Source: Deltaproteobacteria bacterium (lineage in GTDB: Bacteria; JADJOY01). From it: 64,000 bases of DNA. The stretch lies in assembly GCA_016713535.1 (NCBI GenBank), contig JADJOY010000001.1, positions 1 through 64,000 of the forward strand. The letters are read 5' to 3'. Below are positions 27,508 through 39,033 of the stretch, in pieces. The notes under the pieces were generated by a model. It searched no databases. It was not told where the DNA came from and saw only the letters and a program-made list of their open reading frames with translations. The number at the start of each line of letters is the position of its first letter. The stretch's first letter is position 1. The translations under genes were made by a program, and so were the position numbers.

Positions 27508-27576
27508 CGAGCCGTTCCGCGAAGAATCATCTAGGTTTCGCCGTCTCGCCTCGCGCCTCGGCGCGCCCCCTCCCGA

Positions 27577-28667
27577 ATGGCCGATCGACGCTCCTCTCCT
27601 AGCTCGCTGCTCGGGCTGACTCTGGTCGCCGTGGGAGCGCTCCTCGGCGTGGTGGTCGGCGAGGTTCTGTTCCGGCGCATCGCCGAGCCGCGGCCGCCGC
27701 TGGTCGAGGCGGAGGACGGCATCGCGTGGTTCCAGACCAGCGATCCGACGACCTTGATCCTCGGCTCGAGCCATGCGCGGGCGTTCTTGCCGCTCGCCGC
27801 GACCCTCACCGCCGAGGGCGAGGTCGGCACGGCCGCCCACCACGAGCGGGTAGCGGTGATCTCGCTCGAGTACGGCACCGTCACGTCCTACCGCTGGCTG
27901 GTGGAGCACCGGTTGCTGCCGTTCCTGGACGCGCCCCGCGGCGGCGCTCGGCCGGCGCTGGCGCGAGCGATCCTGGTGACCGACTGGTGGGACGCGTGCG
28001 GGCGGATGCACGGTCCCGCCGCGACGAACCTGCCGGCTCGCGCGTGTGGACGGTGGCCGACTTCGTGGCCGACCTCGCCCAGCACGGCCTGACCGACCAC
28101 AACGCGAACTACCTGCAGAACCAGCTGAACCGCTGGTTCCGCGACTCGGTCCTTGTGCGCTCTCGCGGCCACGATCACCTCGTCGACGCGCTCAAGCAGT
28201 TGGTCCGCGAGAAGACCGATGCGGAGCGGCGCGCCGATCTCCAGGGCGCCATCGACGCATGGCGCGACATGGTCGAGGCGGGGGCGGGTTGCGAGGACCC
28301 GCTCCAGCGCGCGGCCCTCGACGACCTGGTGAGCTCCTTCGAGTCGCGCGGGATCGAGGTGACGATCCTGCTGTACCCGCGCATGCCGTCGACGATCACC
28401 GATCGCGCCCGCGACACCACGCTCGCCGAGTTCTCGGCGTGGGCGCGCGGATGGGCCACGGGGCGCGGGCTTCGTTTCCTCGACCTGTCCTTGGACTCGC
28501 CCCTCACCGATGACGACTGGGAGTCCGACCTCGACCACGTGACCGCCGCGGGGGCGGAGAAGTTCTCCGTCTGGGCGCTCGCTGCACCGCTCGCGTTTCT
28601 CAGCGAGCCGGTCCCTGCCCGCGGCGGCGCGATGGTGCCGGCGCACACCGTTGGAGGCGGCCCGTGA
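27577..28667 (+). CDS. SGNH-type periplasmic protein paired with MBOAT (frame broken by one base)
   Basis: An ATG at 27577 begins a membrane-anchored protein (LLGLTLVAVGALLGVVVGEVL, residues about 10-30). The block TLILGSSHARAFLPLA carries the nucleophile-like Ser of GDSL/SGNH esterases. Near 28035 one base appears to be missing; the downstream frame resumes VWTVADFVADLAQHGL and proceeds to the stop at 28665-28667. The carboxy-terminal catalytic Asp-x-x-His is present as DLDHVTAAGAEKFS. The reconstructed length is about 363 residues. The gene overlaps the MBOAT start by 4 bases (GTGA), as in glycan O-acetylation operons where an SGNH protein transfers the acetyl group delivered by the MBOAT partner. 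Confidence 0.75.
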
Positions 28668-30136
28668 TCTTCGGCGGCGCGGCGTTCGTGTTCTTCTTCC
28701 CGCTGGTGCTCGCGCTCCACTGGCTGGTGCCGCGGCGCGCCTCGGACCAGAACGCGGTGTTGTTGCTCGCGAGCTACGCCTTCGTCTGGTGCTGGAACCC
28801 GCGTCTGTTGTGGGTGTTCGTGCTGTCGACCGCGGTCAACTACCTGGCCGGGCTGGCGCTCGATCGCCCCGCGGGTGCATCGCCGTCGCGCCGGGCGCGG
28901 CTCGCGCTCGGGCTAGGCGTCGGGTGGGACCTGGCTCAGCTCGCGCTGTTCAAGTACCTCGGGTTCTTCGCGGTCTCGCTCAACGAGCTGCTCGGTGCGC
29001 TCGGCGCGGCGGCGCGTCTGCCGGTCGTGCACGTGGCGGCGCTGGTCGGGGTGTCGTTCTGGACCCTGACCCAGATCGGATACCTGATCGACGTCTACTA
29101 CGGGCGCATCCGTGCGTGCCGCTCGCCGCTCCAGTTCGCGACGTTCATCGCGTTCTTCCCCCAGCTCATGGCGGGTCCGATCGTGCGCGGCCGCGACCTG
29201 TTGCCCCAGTACCGAGAGGCTCGTTCGCTGGGGCTCGACGCGCTGCGAGGCGGCTGTGGTCTGTTCTTCCTCGGCTTCTTCATGAAGTTCTATGTGGCCG
29301 ACTACCTGGGCCACTGGATCGTCGATCCGGTGTTCACCCACCCCGAGAAGTGGAACGCCGCGAGCCACTGGCTGGCGCTGGCAGGGTTCGCGGTCCAGGT
29401 GTTCGACGACTTCGCCGGCTACAGCTTCATGGCGCTCGGGCTCGGGCGCCTGCTGGGGATCGAGCTGCCGCTCAACTTCGACCACCCGTTCCTGAGCCGC
29501 GGGCTGATGGAGCTGTGGCGGCGCTGGCACATCACCCTCAACACCTGGCTGTTCGACTACCTCTACTACCCGCTCACCACGAGCCAGGGCTCGTTCCGCG
29601 GTCGTCTCGACCTGGGCTTCGCGGTGGTGTTCGCGGTCTCCGGGCTCTGGCACGGAGCCACCTGGATGTTCGTGACGTGGGGCGCACTCCAGGGCTTGGG
29701 CCTGATGGTGCAGCGGCGCTGGGACGTCTTCTACAAGAGCCTTTGCAGGCGCGACCGAACCTGGGTCGCGCGCCGCAAGAGCGAAGCCTACGGCGCGGCG
29801 GCGTGGCTGATCACGATCGGCTTCTTCGTGGTCAGCTTGGTGCCATTCAGGTCGCCGACCGCGGGCGCGGCGCTCGAGTTCGTGCGCGGGCTCGCGGGGC
29901 ATCAGGGTTCCCGGTTCGTGGTCCAAGGCGGCGCCGCGACCTGGTTCAATCTGCTGGTGTGCTTCGGCTTCGTCGCGCTGCACCACGTGCTCGGCTCGGC
30001 GCGGCTTCGCCCGTGGGCCGATCGGCTGTTCGGGCTCCCCGCGTTACTGCGAGGCTTCGCGTATGGCCTCGTGATCGTGTTCCTGCTGGTCTTCATGCCG
30101 CTCGGGGCGGGCAGCTTCATCTACGCGAACTTCTGA
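28664..30136 (+). CDS. MBOAT-family O-acyltransferase (AlgI type)
   Basis: This is a 490-residue polytopic inner-membrane enzyme, starting at a GTG that overlaps the upstream stop. The family signature LWHGATWMFVTWGALQG (about residues 327-343) contains the catalytic His. Other AlgI-like segments are FFPQLMAGPIVRGRDLLPQ, VFDDFAGYSFMALGLGRLLGIELPLNF and HITLNTWLFDYLYYPL. It is expected to pass acyl groups across the membrane for modification of an exported polysaccharide or cell-wall polymer. The upstream SGNH protein is the probable periplasmic partner. No alginate or cellulose synthase is nearby, so the acceptor is unknown. Confidence 0.92.
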   Translation: MIFGGAAFVFFFPLVLALHWLVPRRASDQNAVLLLASYAFVWCWNPRLLWVFVLSTAVNYLAGLALDRPAGASPSRRARLALGLGVGWDLAQLALFKYLGFFAVSLNELLGALGAAARLPVVHVAALVGVSFWTLTQIGYLIDVYYGRIRACRSPLQFATFIAFFPQLMAGPIVRGRDLLPQYREARSLGLDALRGGCGLFFLGFFMKFYVADYLGHWIVDPVFTHPEKWNAASHWLALAGFAVQVFDDFAGYSFMALGLGRLLGIELPLNFDHPFLSRGLMELWRRWHITLNTWLFDYLYYPLTTSQGSFRGRLDLGFAVVFAVSGLWHGATWMFVTWGALQGLGLMVQRRWDVFYKSLCRRDRTWVARRKSEAYGAAAWLITIGFFVVSLVPFRSPTAGAALEFVRGLAGHQGSRFVVQGGAATWFNLLVCFGFVALHHVLGSARLRPWADRLFGLPALLRGFAYGLVIVFLLVFMPLGAGSFIYANF

Positions 30137-30368
30137 GCGAGTCGAGCATGACGGTGGCGTCAGAAAGGCGCCCAGCCGCGCGGCGCCGAAACGGGTGAGC
30201 GCTGCGCGCAGGACTCGCTCTGCGCCCATCTCGGACCTCGCACGCCCTGCCGGGATGGCGATCGAATCTCAACGATGTCGGTATGTTGGCCGGCTCCGAG
30301 CGCCGCGCCTCGTGGCCCCGCGGAGAGCCGGGCGGAGCGCGGCACGAGGGCTGCACTCGAGCGCCCGC

Positions 30369-32129
30369 ATGCTCACTTCCAGCGCTGTGTCTGGTCCCGT
30401 TTGCCTGGTCCGTCCACCGGCCGTCGAGTCGTTCCGTTTCGTCACCTCCGGCATCACGCTGCCGCTGGGTCTCGCCTACATCGCTGGTGCGATCGAGGGG
30501 TGCGGCCGAGCCGTACATGTGATCGACGCGGTGGGCGAGGCGCCGCGCCGCGCCACCCGCTACTACAAGGGGTTCCTGGTGGGCCTGCCGCTGGAGGAGA
30601 TCGTCGCCCGGGTGCCGGCCGAGTCGTCGCTGGTCGGGATCTCGGTGGTGTTCACCCACGAATATCCGGCGGTGGTCCGGTTGGTCGAACTGCTCAAGAA
30701 GGCGCGGCCCGAGCTGCGGGTGGTGCTCGGTGGCGAGCACGTCACTGCCATGCCCGAGTTCTGCCTCGCCACCTCGAAGGCGGACTTCGTGGTGTGCGGC
30801 GAGGGTGAAGAGACGATCGTCGAATTGCTCGAGGCGCTCGATCTGCAACGCCCCCTCGACGAGGTCGCGGGCATCGGGTTCCGCGACGGTCCGCGGCTCA
30901 CGGTGAACCCGCGCCGGACCCGTAACCGTGACATCGACGCGATCCCGTATCCGGCGTGGCACCACTTCGCCTACCAGACCTACAGCGATCACCACTACAT
31001 CGCGGCGATGGACACCCAGCGCCTCAACCTGCCGCTGCTCGCGACTCGCGGCTGTCCGTACCAATGTACGTTCTGCTCGTCGCCCAATACCTGGCAGCCG
31101 CAGTGGATCCCGCGCGATCCGGTGAAGGTGGTGGACGAGATCGAGCACCACGTGAGGACCTACGGCGCGTCGAGCTTTCCTTTCCAGGACCTGACCGCGG
31201 TGATCCGCCGCGACTGGATCGTGGCGTTCTGTGAGGAGGTGCTCCGGCGCGGTCTCGACATTCGCTGGCAGATGCCCTCGGGAACCCGCGCCGAGGCGGT
31301 CGATGCCGAGGTCGCGGACCTGATGAAGCGCTCCGGCATGGTGAGCCTCGCGTACGCGCCCGAGTCGGGCTCCGAGGAGACGCGCAAGCTCATCAAGAAG
31401 CGCATGACCACCGAGGACCTGCTGGCGGGGATTCGCGCCTCGTCGGCGGCCGGGCTCAACGTCGCGGTGTTCACGGTCATCGGCTTCCCCCACGACACGC
31501 CCGCGAGCCTCGCGCACAACCTGGAGTTCGTGCGCCGCGTCCGCGCGCTCGGCGTGACCGATCTCGCGGTCGGCTACTACTTCGCGCTGCCCGCGACCGA
31601 GCTGTTCGACAGCCTCTACGACGCCGGGCGGATCCGCCTCGACGCCACGTACTTCGGTCACATCCTGCAAGGGGGAGACCTCGTTCCCTCGGTGAGCCAC
31701 TGCGAGAGCCTCGGTCGCCTCGGGCTGATGCGCTGGAAGTTCCAGATGTACGCGACCTTCTACTCGGCACGCGACGAGACCAAGCCGCGCACCGGCCTAG
31801 CGGCCTCGCTGTGGCGAGCGTTCAGCGGACTGTTCGCGTCGAGCCACGACTCGAAGCTCCAGACCGTGTTTCGCAACGCCATGTACGCCGGGTGGACCGA
31901 ACTCAGGCTGGCGTTAACTCGCGGCTGGCTGTCGCGATCCGAAGAGCGCGCGCTGTTCTCGACGTGGGACGACACCTTCCGCGCCATCCGCGCGAAGCTC
32001 ATCGCGCGCAACATCGCGGTGCCGGCGCATCCGGACACGAGCCGGATTCATCAGGGCAACGTGATGAAGCAACTCCGCGTGTCCCACCAGACACCGCGCA
32101 CCCTGCGCCTCGATTCGGCGGCGAGCTAG
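30369..32129 (+). CDS. Cobalamin-binding radical SAM enzyme 1
   Basis: This 586-residue protein has an amino-terminal B12-binding fold (GISVVFTHEYPAVVRLVELL, then VVLGGEHVTAMPEF and VVCGEGEETIVELLEAL), followed by a radical SAM domain with the cluster motif CPYQCTFC at about residue 229. The His of the DxHxxG B12 motif is not obvious, as in many class B members. The carboxy-terminal 150 residues form a helical extension. Class B enzymes methylate unreactive carbons or rearrange rings in cofactors, lipids and natural products. It lies 232 bases after the MBOAT gene in the same direction. Start: ATG at 30369 gives the natural B12-domain amino terminus (VCLVRPPAVESF). Confidence 0.88.
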   Translation: MLTSSAVSGPVCLVRPPAVESFRFVTSGITLPLGLAYIAGAIEGCGRAVHVIDAVGEAPRRATRYYKGFLVGLPLEEIVARVPAESSLVGISVVFTHEYPAVVRLVELLKKARPELRVVLGGEHVTAMPEFCLATSKADFVVCGEGEETIVELLEALDLQRPLDEVAGIGFRDGPRLTVNPRRTRNRDIDAIPYPAWHHFAYQTYSDHHYIAAMDTQRLNLPLLATRGCPYQCTFCSSPNTWQPQWIPRDPVKVVDEIEHHVRTYGASSFPFQDLTAVIRRDWIVAFCEEVLRRGLDIRWQMPSGTRAEAVDAEVADLMKRSGMVSLAYAPESGSEETRKLIKKRMTTEDLLAGIRASSAAGLNVAVFTVIGFPHDTPASLAHNLEFVRRVRALGVTDLAVGYYFALPATELFDSLYDAGRIRLDATYFGHILQGGDLVPSVSHCESLGRLGLMRWKFQMYATFYSARDETKPRTGLAASLWRAFSGLFASSHDSKLQTVFRNAMYAGWTELRLALTRGWLSRSEERALFSTWDDTFRAIRAKLIARNIAVPAHPDTSRIHQGNVMKQLRVSHQTPRTLRLDSAAS

Positions 32130-32613
32130 CGGTCGCGGACCGACTCGAGGTGCCGCGGCACCTCGACGATCCGGCCGGCTACTCCCCGCGTCGGAACCCC
32201 GAGCCGGGTCCGCGCGCGCACGCACCTTCGGCCCCCTGCCGGGTTGCTGCGAGCGTGACCGTCGCGGGCACTGTGGCCCTTTCGGTCACGGGGAGCGGGT
32301 ACTCCGCACGGCGCGAGAGCGACGATGGCCTCGCGGCCCGCCGGCGCTCACCGGAACCCGATCGGCGCGGGACGATTCGCGAACTCGCGTTCCCCGGGCG
32401 CAGCGGACGGAAGCGGACCATCCACCGGCGCGCAGTCCGCGCGCGGTACGTCGCTTGCTGCACCACGCCTCGTGGCATGCCTCGGCCACGTCCGAGTGTT
32501 TCAGGGGCGCGGCTCCCGGACGGGGCGCGAGCCGCCTGAGGTCCGACGTCGCAGAGGGACCGAACGACACCAACATCCCGGCGGCCGACTCGTGGTCGCC
32601 AGGAGGAGACGCC
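32130..32613. other. No gene recognised
   Basis: This 484-base gap contains open frames in several registers but nothing family-like. A short inverted pair, GTGACCG and CGGTCAC (about 32257-32290), is the only structure noticed. Confidence 0.4.
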
Positions 32614-33012
32614 ATGAAACCCGACCACCCTCGGCTGATCCCGCTCGTCGCCGCCGTGCTCGTCACCGGCGCGGTTGGCCTCGCTGCCGCACACACGCCG
32701 GCGAGCGACGTCGGGGCTCAGGCTCCCGTCGCGAGCGACCCCGCGAAGTCCACCCAGGATCACTTGGTGCTGGCGGCGTCGTACGATTTGCGGCTCCAGG
32801 ACCTCGACCGCCTCATCGCGGAGCACGAGCAGATGAAGCGAGACCATCGCCGCTTCTACTCGGTCAACGAGAAGGTGATCGCGAAGAAGCCCTCGTCCGA
32901 AATGGAAAAGCACTGCGATGCGATCATCCAAGACGCGAAGAGGCTCGAGAGGGATCTGAGAGATTTCGCGGCTTGGCACCGATCGGTCGCGGGGGAGCCC
33001 CAGACCAGGTGA
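32614..33012 (+). CDS. Small periplasmic helical protein
   Basis: This is a 132-residue protein, ATG at 32614 directly after an AGGAGGAG site. The signal peptide is LIPLVAAVLVTGAVGLAAAHT. The mature protein is all-helical, with a pattern of H and M residues (AEHEQMKRDHRRFY, then SSEMEKHCDAIIQDAKRLERDL) suggestive of metal binding by a helical hairpin. I recall comparable small proteins near copper-resistance genes but cannot name a family. It precedes cytochrome c copy 2 by 157 bases, and both face the Cu(I) ATPase. Confidence 0.65.
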   Translation: MKPDHPRLIPLVAAVLVTGAVGLAAAHTPASDVGAQAPVASDPAKSTQDHLVLAASYDLRLQDLDRLIAEHEQMKRDHRRFYSVNEKVIAKKPSSEMEKHCDAIIQDAKRLERDLRDFAAWHRSVAGEPQTR

Positions 33013-33169
33013 TCCCGCGCCCCCGCCGGTCGCATCGGCGGGCCGTACTGTCCGAGCGATTCGCACCCCGACCCATGACGAGGAGGGACCACTCGACGAC
33101 GAGGCGAGGGAGGGGCGGGGGGTGGGTGTCGAGGCGGTGTGACCAGCGGTGCCAGGAGGGATTCCGCGC

Positions 33170-33802
33170 ATGAGGGGATCACGAAGGCGCCACGGCTTCG
33201 TGGCGGGGCTCGTCGCTGGGTTTGGGATCGCCGGCGCCGTGGCAATGGGCGGCGGGTACCTGGTGCTCCGAGGCGGGATCAGCGCGCGCCCGGAGCCGTC
33301 CCGCATCGAGGCGGACATCGCGCGGCGCGTTCGGCACGCCTTGGTCCCGCGCCAGGTCCGCGCCATCGAGAACCCGGTCCCACTCACCGGCGAGGTCTTG
33401 CGCACGGGCCTCGAGCACTGGGCCGATCACTGCGCCCCCTGCCACGGCAACGACGGGCGCGGGGACACGACGATCGGGCAGGGCACCTATCCGCGGGCAC
33501 CCGACATGCGCTCGCCCGCGACGCAGCGGCTTTCGGACGGCGAGCTCTTCTATCTCATCGAAAACGGAGTTCGCTTCACGGCCATGCCGGCGTGGGGCAC
33601 CGGCGATCCCGCCCCGACATCCGAGAGCTGGCACCTCGTCCACTTCATCCGTCACCTCCCGAGCATCGGGCCCGACGATCTGGTCGAGATGGAGCGGATG
33701 AACCCAAGGACGAGCGCCGAGTGCAAAGACGAGGAGGAGACCCGGCGGTTCCTCGAAGGCGATGCGCGCGCTGCGGCGCCGCTCGAGCACCAATCCCCCT
33801 GA
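33170..33802 (+). CDS. Membrane-anchored cytochrome c, copy 2
   Basis: This is a 210-residue protein, ATG at 33170 behind an AGGAGGG site. An amino-terminal helix (FVAGLVAGFGIAGAVAMGGGYLVL) anchors a monohaem domain: HWADHCAPCHGNDGRGDT, then YPRAPDMR, LSDGELFYLIENGVRFTAMPAWG with the likely Met ligand, and the tail VEMERMNPRTSAECKDEEE. It is a paralogue of the protein at 21551, matching over the whole mature region. Its stop is 67 bases from the convergent stop of the copper ATPase at 33870, with the small helical periplasmic protein upstream. Confidence 0.86.
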   Translation: MRGSRRRHGFVAGLVAGFGIAGAVAMGGGYLVLRGGISARPEPSRIEADIARRVRHALVPRQVRAIENPVPLTGEVLRTGLEHWADHCAPCHGNDGRGDTTIGQGTYPRAPDMRSPATQRLSDGELFYLIENGVRFTAMPAWGTGDPAPTSESWHLVHFIRHLPSIGPDDLVEMERMNPRTSAECKDEEETRRFLEGDARAAAPLEHQSP

Positions 33803-33869
33803 CCGGGCTCCCTCGGCTCCGGCGGCCGTTCTCCCGGATGGTGCCGCTATGCCTTTGGCGCGGCCGCGC

Positions 33870-36284
<2,415 letters not shown>

Positions 36285-36529
36285 GGCAGGAAGTGTAGTG
36301 GCCCGCGCGGCCATTCCCGATCCGATCGACGCGGGATCGGGGATCGACGGGTGCGGGTGCTGCCGGCGGTCGTGAGCGGGGTGCATCGACGGTCTCCCTG
36401 GGTGGTGGGAGCGGGTCGTCGCCGCCCCCGGGTTCACCAGGCAGACGCACGGGGATGCGGATCCTTACGGTGACCGGCGGCGAGAGACCGCCGCCCTCCA
36501 GCCCAGCACCCGCTGGGCTCACGCCACGG

Positions 36530-37165
36530 TCAACCGGCTCGGCGCCGGAAGCGCGAGAACTGGAAGTGCTGGACGGATCCGCCCGGCGTCGTGTGCGAGA
36601 CGGCGCGCGCCTCCTCCAGCCGAAACGCCGGCCCGAGCTCGGTGGCGAGGCTCTCCGGTGAGTAGCGCGCGACCGGCAGGCCGCTGCAGCGCTCGGGGCC
36701 GTCGAGGGCAAAGGTGGCGACGATGACGCACGCTCCCGCGCCCGTGTTGTCGAGGAGCTGCGCGCGATAGGCGGAGCGGAGCCGGGCGTCGGTGAGGAAG
36801 TGGAAGACCGCGCGGTCGTGCCACACGTCGAAGGGTCCGCCGAGGTCGGCGTCGGTGACGTCGCCGGTGAGCCAGCGCACCGCGCCGGCTCGTTCGCCGA
36901 GGCGCCGCCGCGCGTGGCCGAGCGCGGCGGAGGCGAGGTCGAGGACGGTGACGTCGCGATGGCCCCGCGCGAGGAGGTGGTCGACCAGCGTCGATGCGCC
37001 GCCGCCTACGTCGATGAGGCGCGCGGTGGGCGGGTGGCCGCCCGCCTCGATCAGCGAGAGCGATGGCTCGGGGCTCGCCTGATACCAGCTCACCGAGAGC
37101 GGCGACTTCTCGCAGTAGACCTTCTCCCAGTGCGCGCGTCGATCGGTCCCGGCGTCGCTCGTCAT
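36530..37165 (-). CDS. Class I SAM-dependent methyltransferase
   Basis: This is a 211-residue cytosolic enzyme, ATG at 37165 behind a GGAGA site. The amino terminus HWEKVYCEKSPLSVSWYQ is typical of a short thioether or small-molecule methyltransferase group. Motif I is LIDVGGGASTLVDHLL, then VTVLDLASAALGHARRRLG and the acidic post-II motif FDVWHDRAVFHFLTD. The end, HTTPGGSVQHFQFSRFRR, matches the same group. Substrate is unknown. It is divergent from the F420 reductase gene with 125 bases between. Confidence 0.87.
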   Translation of the reverse strand: MTSDAGTDRRAHWEKVYCEKSPLSVSWYQASPEPSLSLIEAGGHPPTARLIDVGGGASTLVDHLLARGHRDVTVLDLASAALGHARRRLGERAGAVRWLTGDVTDADLGGPFDVWHDRAVFHFLTDARLRSAYRAQLLDNTGAGACVIVATFALDGPERCSGLPVARYSPESLATELGPAFRLEEARAVSHTTPGGSVQHFQFSRFRRRAG

Positions 37166-37290
37166 CGGCGTCTCCGCTCTCCGCGGCAGCATAGCGAACC
37201 CGCGCCGCCCGGCCCGGCTGCCCTGCTAGACTCGGCTGTTCAATTCGAGCACCCGAGGGCTCGCACGGCCGGGCGGGGAGGCACGACACC

Positions 37291-37941
37291 ATGAAGATCG
37301 CGGTGCTGGGTGGGACGGGAAAGATCGGCTTCGGCCTGGCGATGCGCTGGGCTCGCGCCGGCGAGGACGTGACGATCGGCTCGCGCGCGGCCGAGAAGGC
37401 GATCGCGGCGGCGGCCGAGGCGACCGCCAAGTGCGGCGCCACGGTGCACGGCGCGGCCAACCGTGACGCCGCCGCGGCGGCCGACGTGGTGGTGCTCGCG
37501 GTGCCCTTCGAGGCCCAGGCCGGCACCCTCGCTGACGTCCACGACGCGGTCCAGGGCAAGCTCTTCATCACCGCGGTGAACCCGGTCGACCCGGCGCGGT
37601 TGCACGTCGCGATCTTGCCGCCCGAGGGCTCGGCCACCGAGCAGGCGCAGCGCCAGCTCGGCGCGGCCGTGAAGGTGGTCGCGGCGTTCCAGACCGTGCC
37701 GTCGTTCGTGGCCCGCGAGTTCAAGCTCGACTACGAGGGCGACGTGCTGGTGTGCGGCGACGACGCCGAGGCCAAGGAGCGCACGCGCGCGCTGGTGGAG
37801 GAGGCGGGGTTCCGCGCCTTCGACGCGGGTCCGCTCGCCAACGCGTACGTGGTCGAGGGCCTGGTGTCGCTGAGCCTCGCGATCAAGAAGGTCCACCCGC
37901 TCAAGCGCCTCGGCTTCCGGGTGGTCGGAACGCCTGCGTGA
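37291..37941 (+). CDS. npdG: NADPH:coenzyme F420 oxidoreductase
   Basis: This 216-residue Rossmann protein exchanges hydride between NADPH and coenzyme F420. The start MKIAVLGGTGKIGFGLAMRWARAG contains the GGTGxxG dinucleotide loop and fits the NpdG/Fno family end to end: VTIGSRAAEKA, VLAVPFEAQAG, ITAVNPVDP, VVAAFQTVPS and EGLVSLSLAI. Length equals that of family members. Its presence implies that the organism makes or uses F420. The Rieske oxygenase gene follows after 47 bases and may be co-transcribed. Confidence 0.9.
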   Translation: MKIAVLGGTGKIGFGLAMRWARAGEDVTIGSRAAEKAIAAAAEATAKCGATVHGAANRDAAAAADVVVLAVPFEAQAGTLADVHDAVQGKLFITAVNPVDPARLHVAILPPEGSATEQAQRQLGAAVKVVAAFQTVPSFVAREFKLDYEGDVLVCGDDAEAKERTRALVEEAGFRAFDAGPLANAYVVEGLVSLSLAIKKVHPLKRLGFRVVGTPA

Positions 37942-37988
37942 CGAGGTCACGGTCCGCCGCGACGCGTGTCGGCGAGGATGTCGCCGGC

Positions 37989-39033
37989 GTGAGCGAGGGG
38001 CCGCTGAACCCACCGCGGCGGCTGTGGCCGCCGGGCTTCTGGTATCCGATCGTCGACTCGGCGCGGCTGCGGGCGCGGCCGCTCGGGCTCGAGCGCTTCG
38101 GTCGGCGAGTCGCGCTGTGGCGGGGTGCGAGTGGGCGGGTGGTCTGCTTCCCCGCATCCTGCCCCCACCGCGGCGCCGATCTCGGCGCGGGGCGGGTCGT
38201 GGAGGGCGCCCTCGAGTGCCCGTTCCACGGCTTCCGCTGGGCGGAGTCGGGGCGCTGCACGCTCACGCCGTGCGAGGGGCGCGACACGACGATCTCGCGG
38301 CGCCCTCGACGCGCGCGCGCTGCCGGTCCGCGAGCGCGCCGGCCTGGTGTGGATGTGGTGGGGCGACCCGGCAACCGCGGACGGCGAGCCGCCGTGGTTC
38401 GACGGCCTCGCCGAGAGCACGGTGGGCTGCACGACCACCAGCCACGAGTGGCCGCTCTCCTTCCCGCGGATGATGGAGGCGATCCTCGATCTCCACCACT
38501 TCCCGTTCGTCCACGCCGCGTTCGCGCGCGGCGCGGGGCCGCGCCTCGACCCCTACCGAGCGGTCCTCGACGGCGACGTGATCCACGTCGAGGGACGGCT
38601 CAGGACCGAGAGCGGCACCGGGCCGAGCCAGGATTTCCGTACCCGCGTGCGGTTCCCGGCGGTCATGCTCTCCGAGACCAAGGTGCCGGTGATCGTCCTC
38701 GGCGCGCCGATCGACGAGCGGCGGGTGTGGCTGCACCTGCGCTTCTACCCGCGCCCCGGCGTGTCACCGCTCGCCGGCCGGATCTACTCGTGGTCGCTCA
38801 AATGGGCCGAGGAGATCCTGATCTTCCCCGCCGACAAGCGGGTGCTCCTGTCGACCGAGCCGGCGCTGAGCGGCGAGGACGCGAACGTGCTGGTGCACGC
38901 GGACGGCGCGATCGCGCTCTGGTACAAGCTCGCCGCGCGCGCCTTCGACGCGGCTCAGGGCGCCGGCGCGTCGGCGGAGACTGGCGCCGGGGCGGAGCCC
39001 GGCGCGAGGGCGAGCGCCGGGTCGAGCGCGTAG
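37989..39033 (+). CDS. Rieske non-haem iron oxygenase (frame broken by one base)
   Basis: A GTG at 37989 with GAGGATG upstream starts LNPPRRLWPPGFWYPIVDSARL. The Rieske cluster motif is CPHRGADLGAGRVVEGALECPFHGF. Near 38303 an extra C shifts the frame; it resumes as ALDARALPVRERAGLVWMWW and runs to 39033 (about 347 residues in total). Iron ligands are likely in ILDLHHFPFVHAAF. The layout matches the VanA/PaO-like oxygenases that demethylate or hydroxylate aromatic rings, chlorophyll breakdown products or sterols. The last 79 bases overlap tail-to-tail with the minus-strand propeller gene. The frame break is probably an error because both sides are intact family sequence. Confidence 0.82.
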
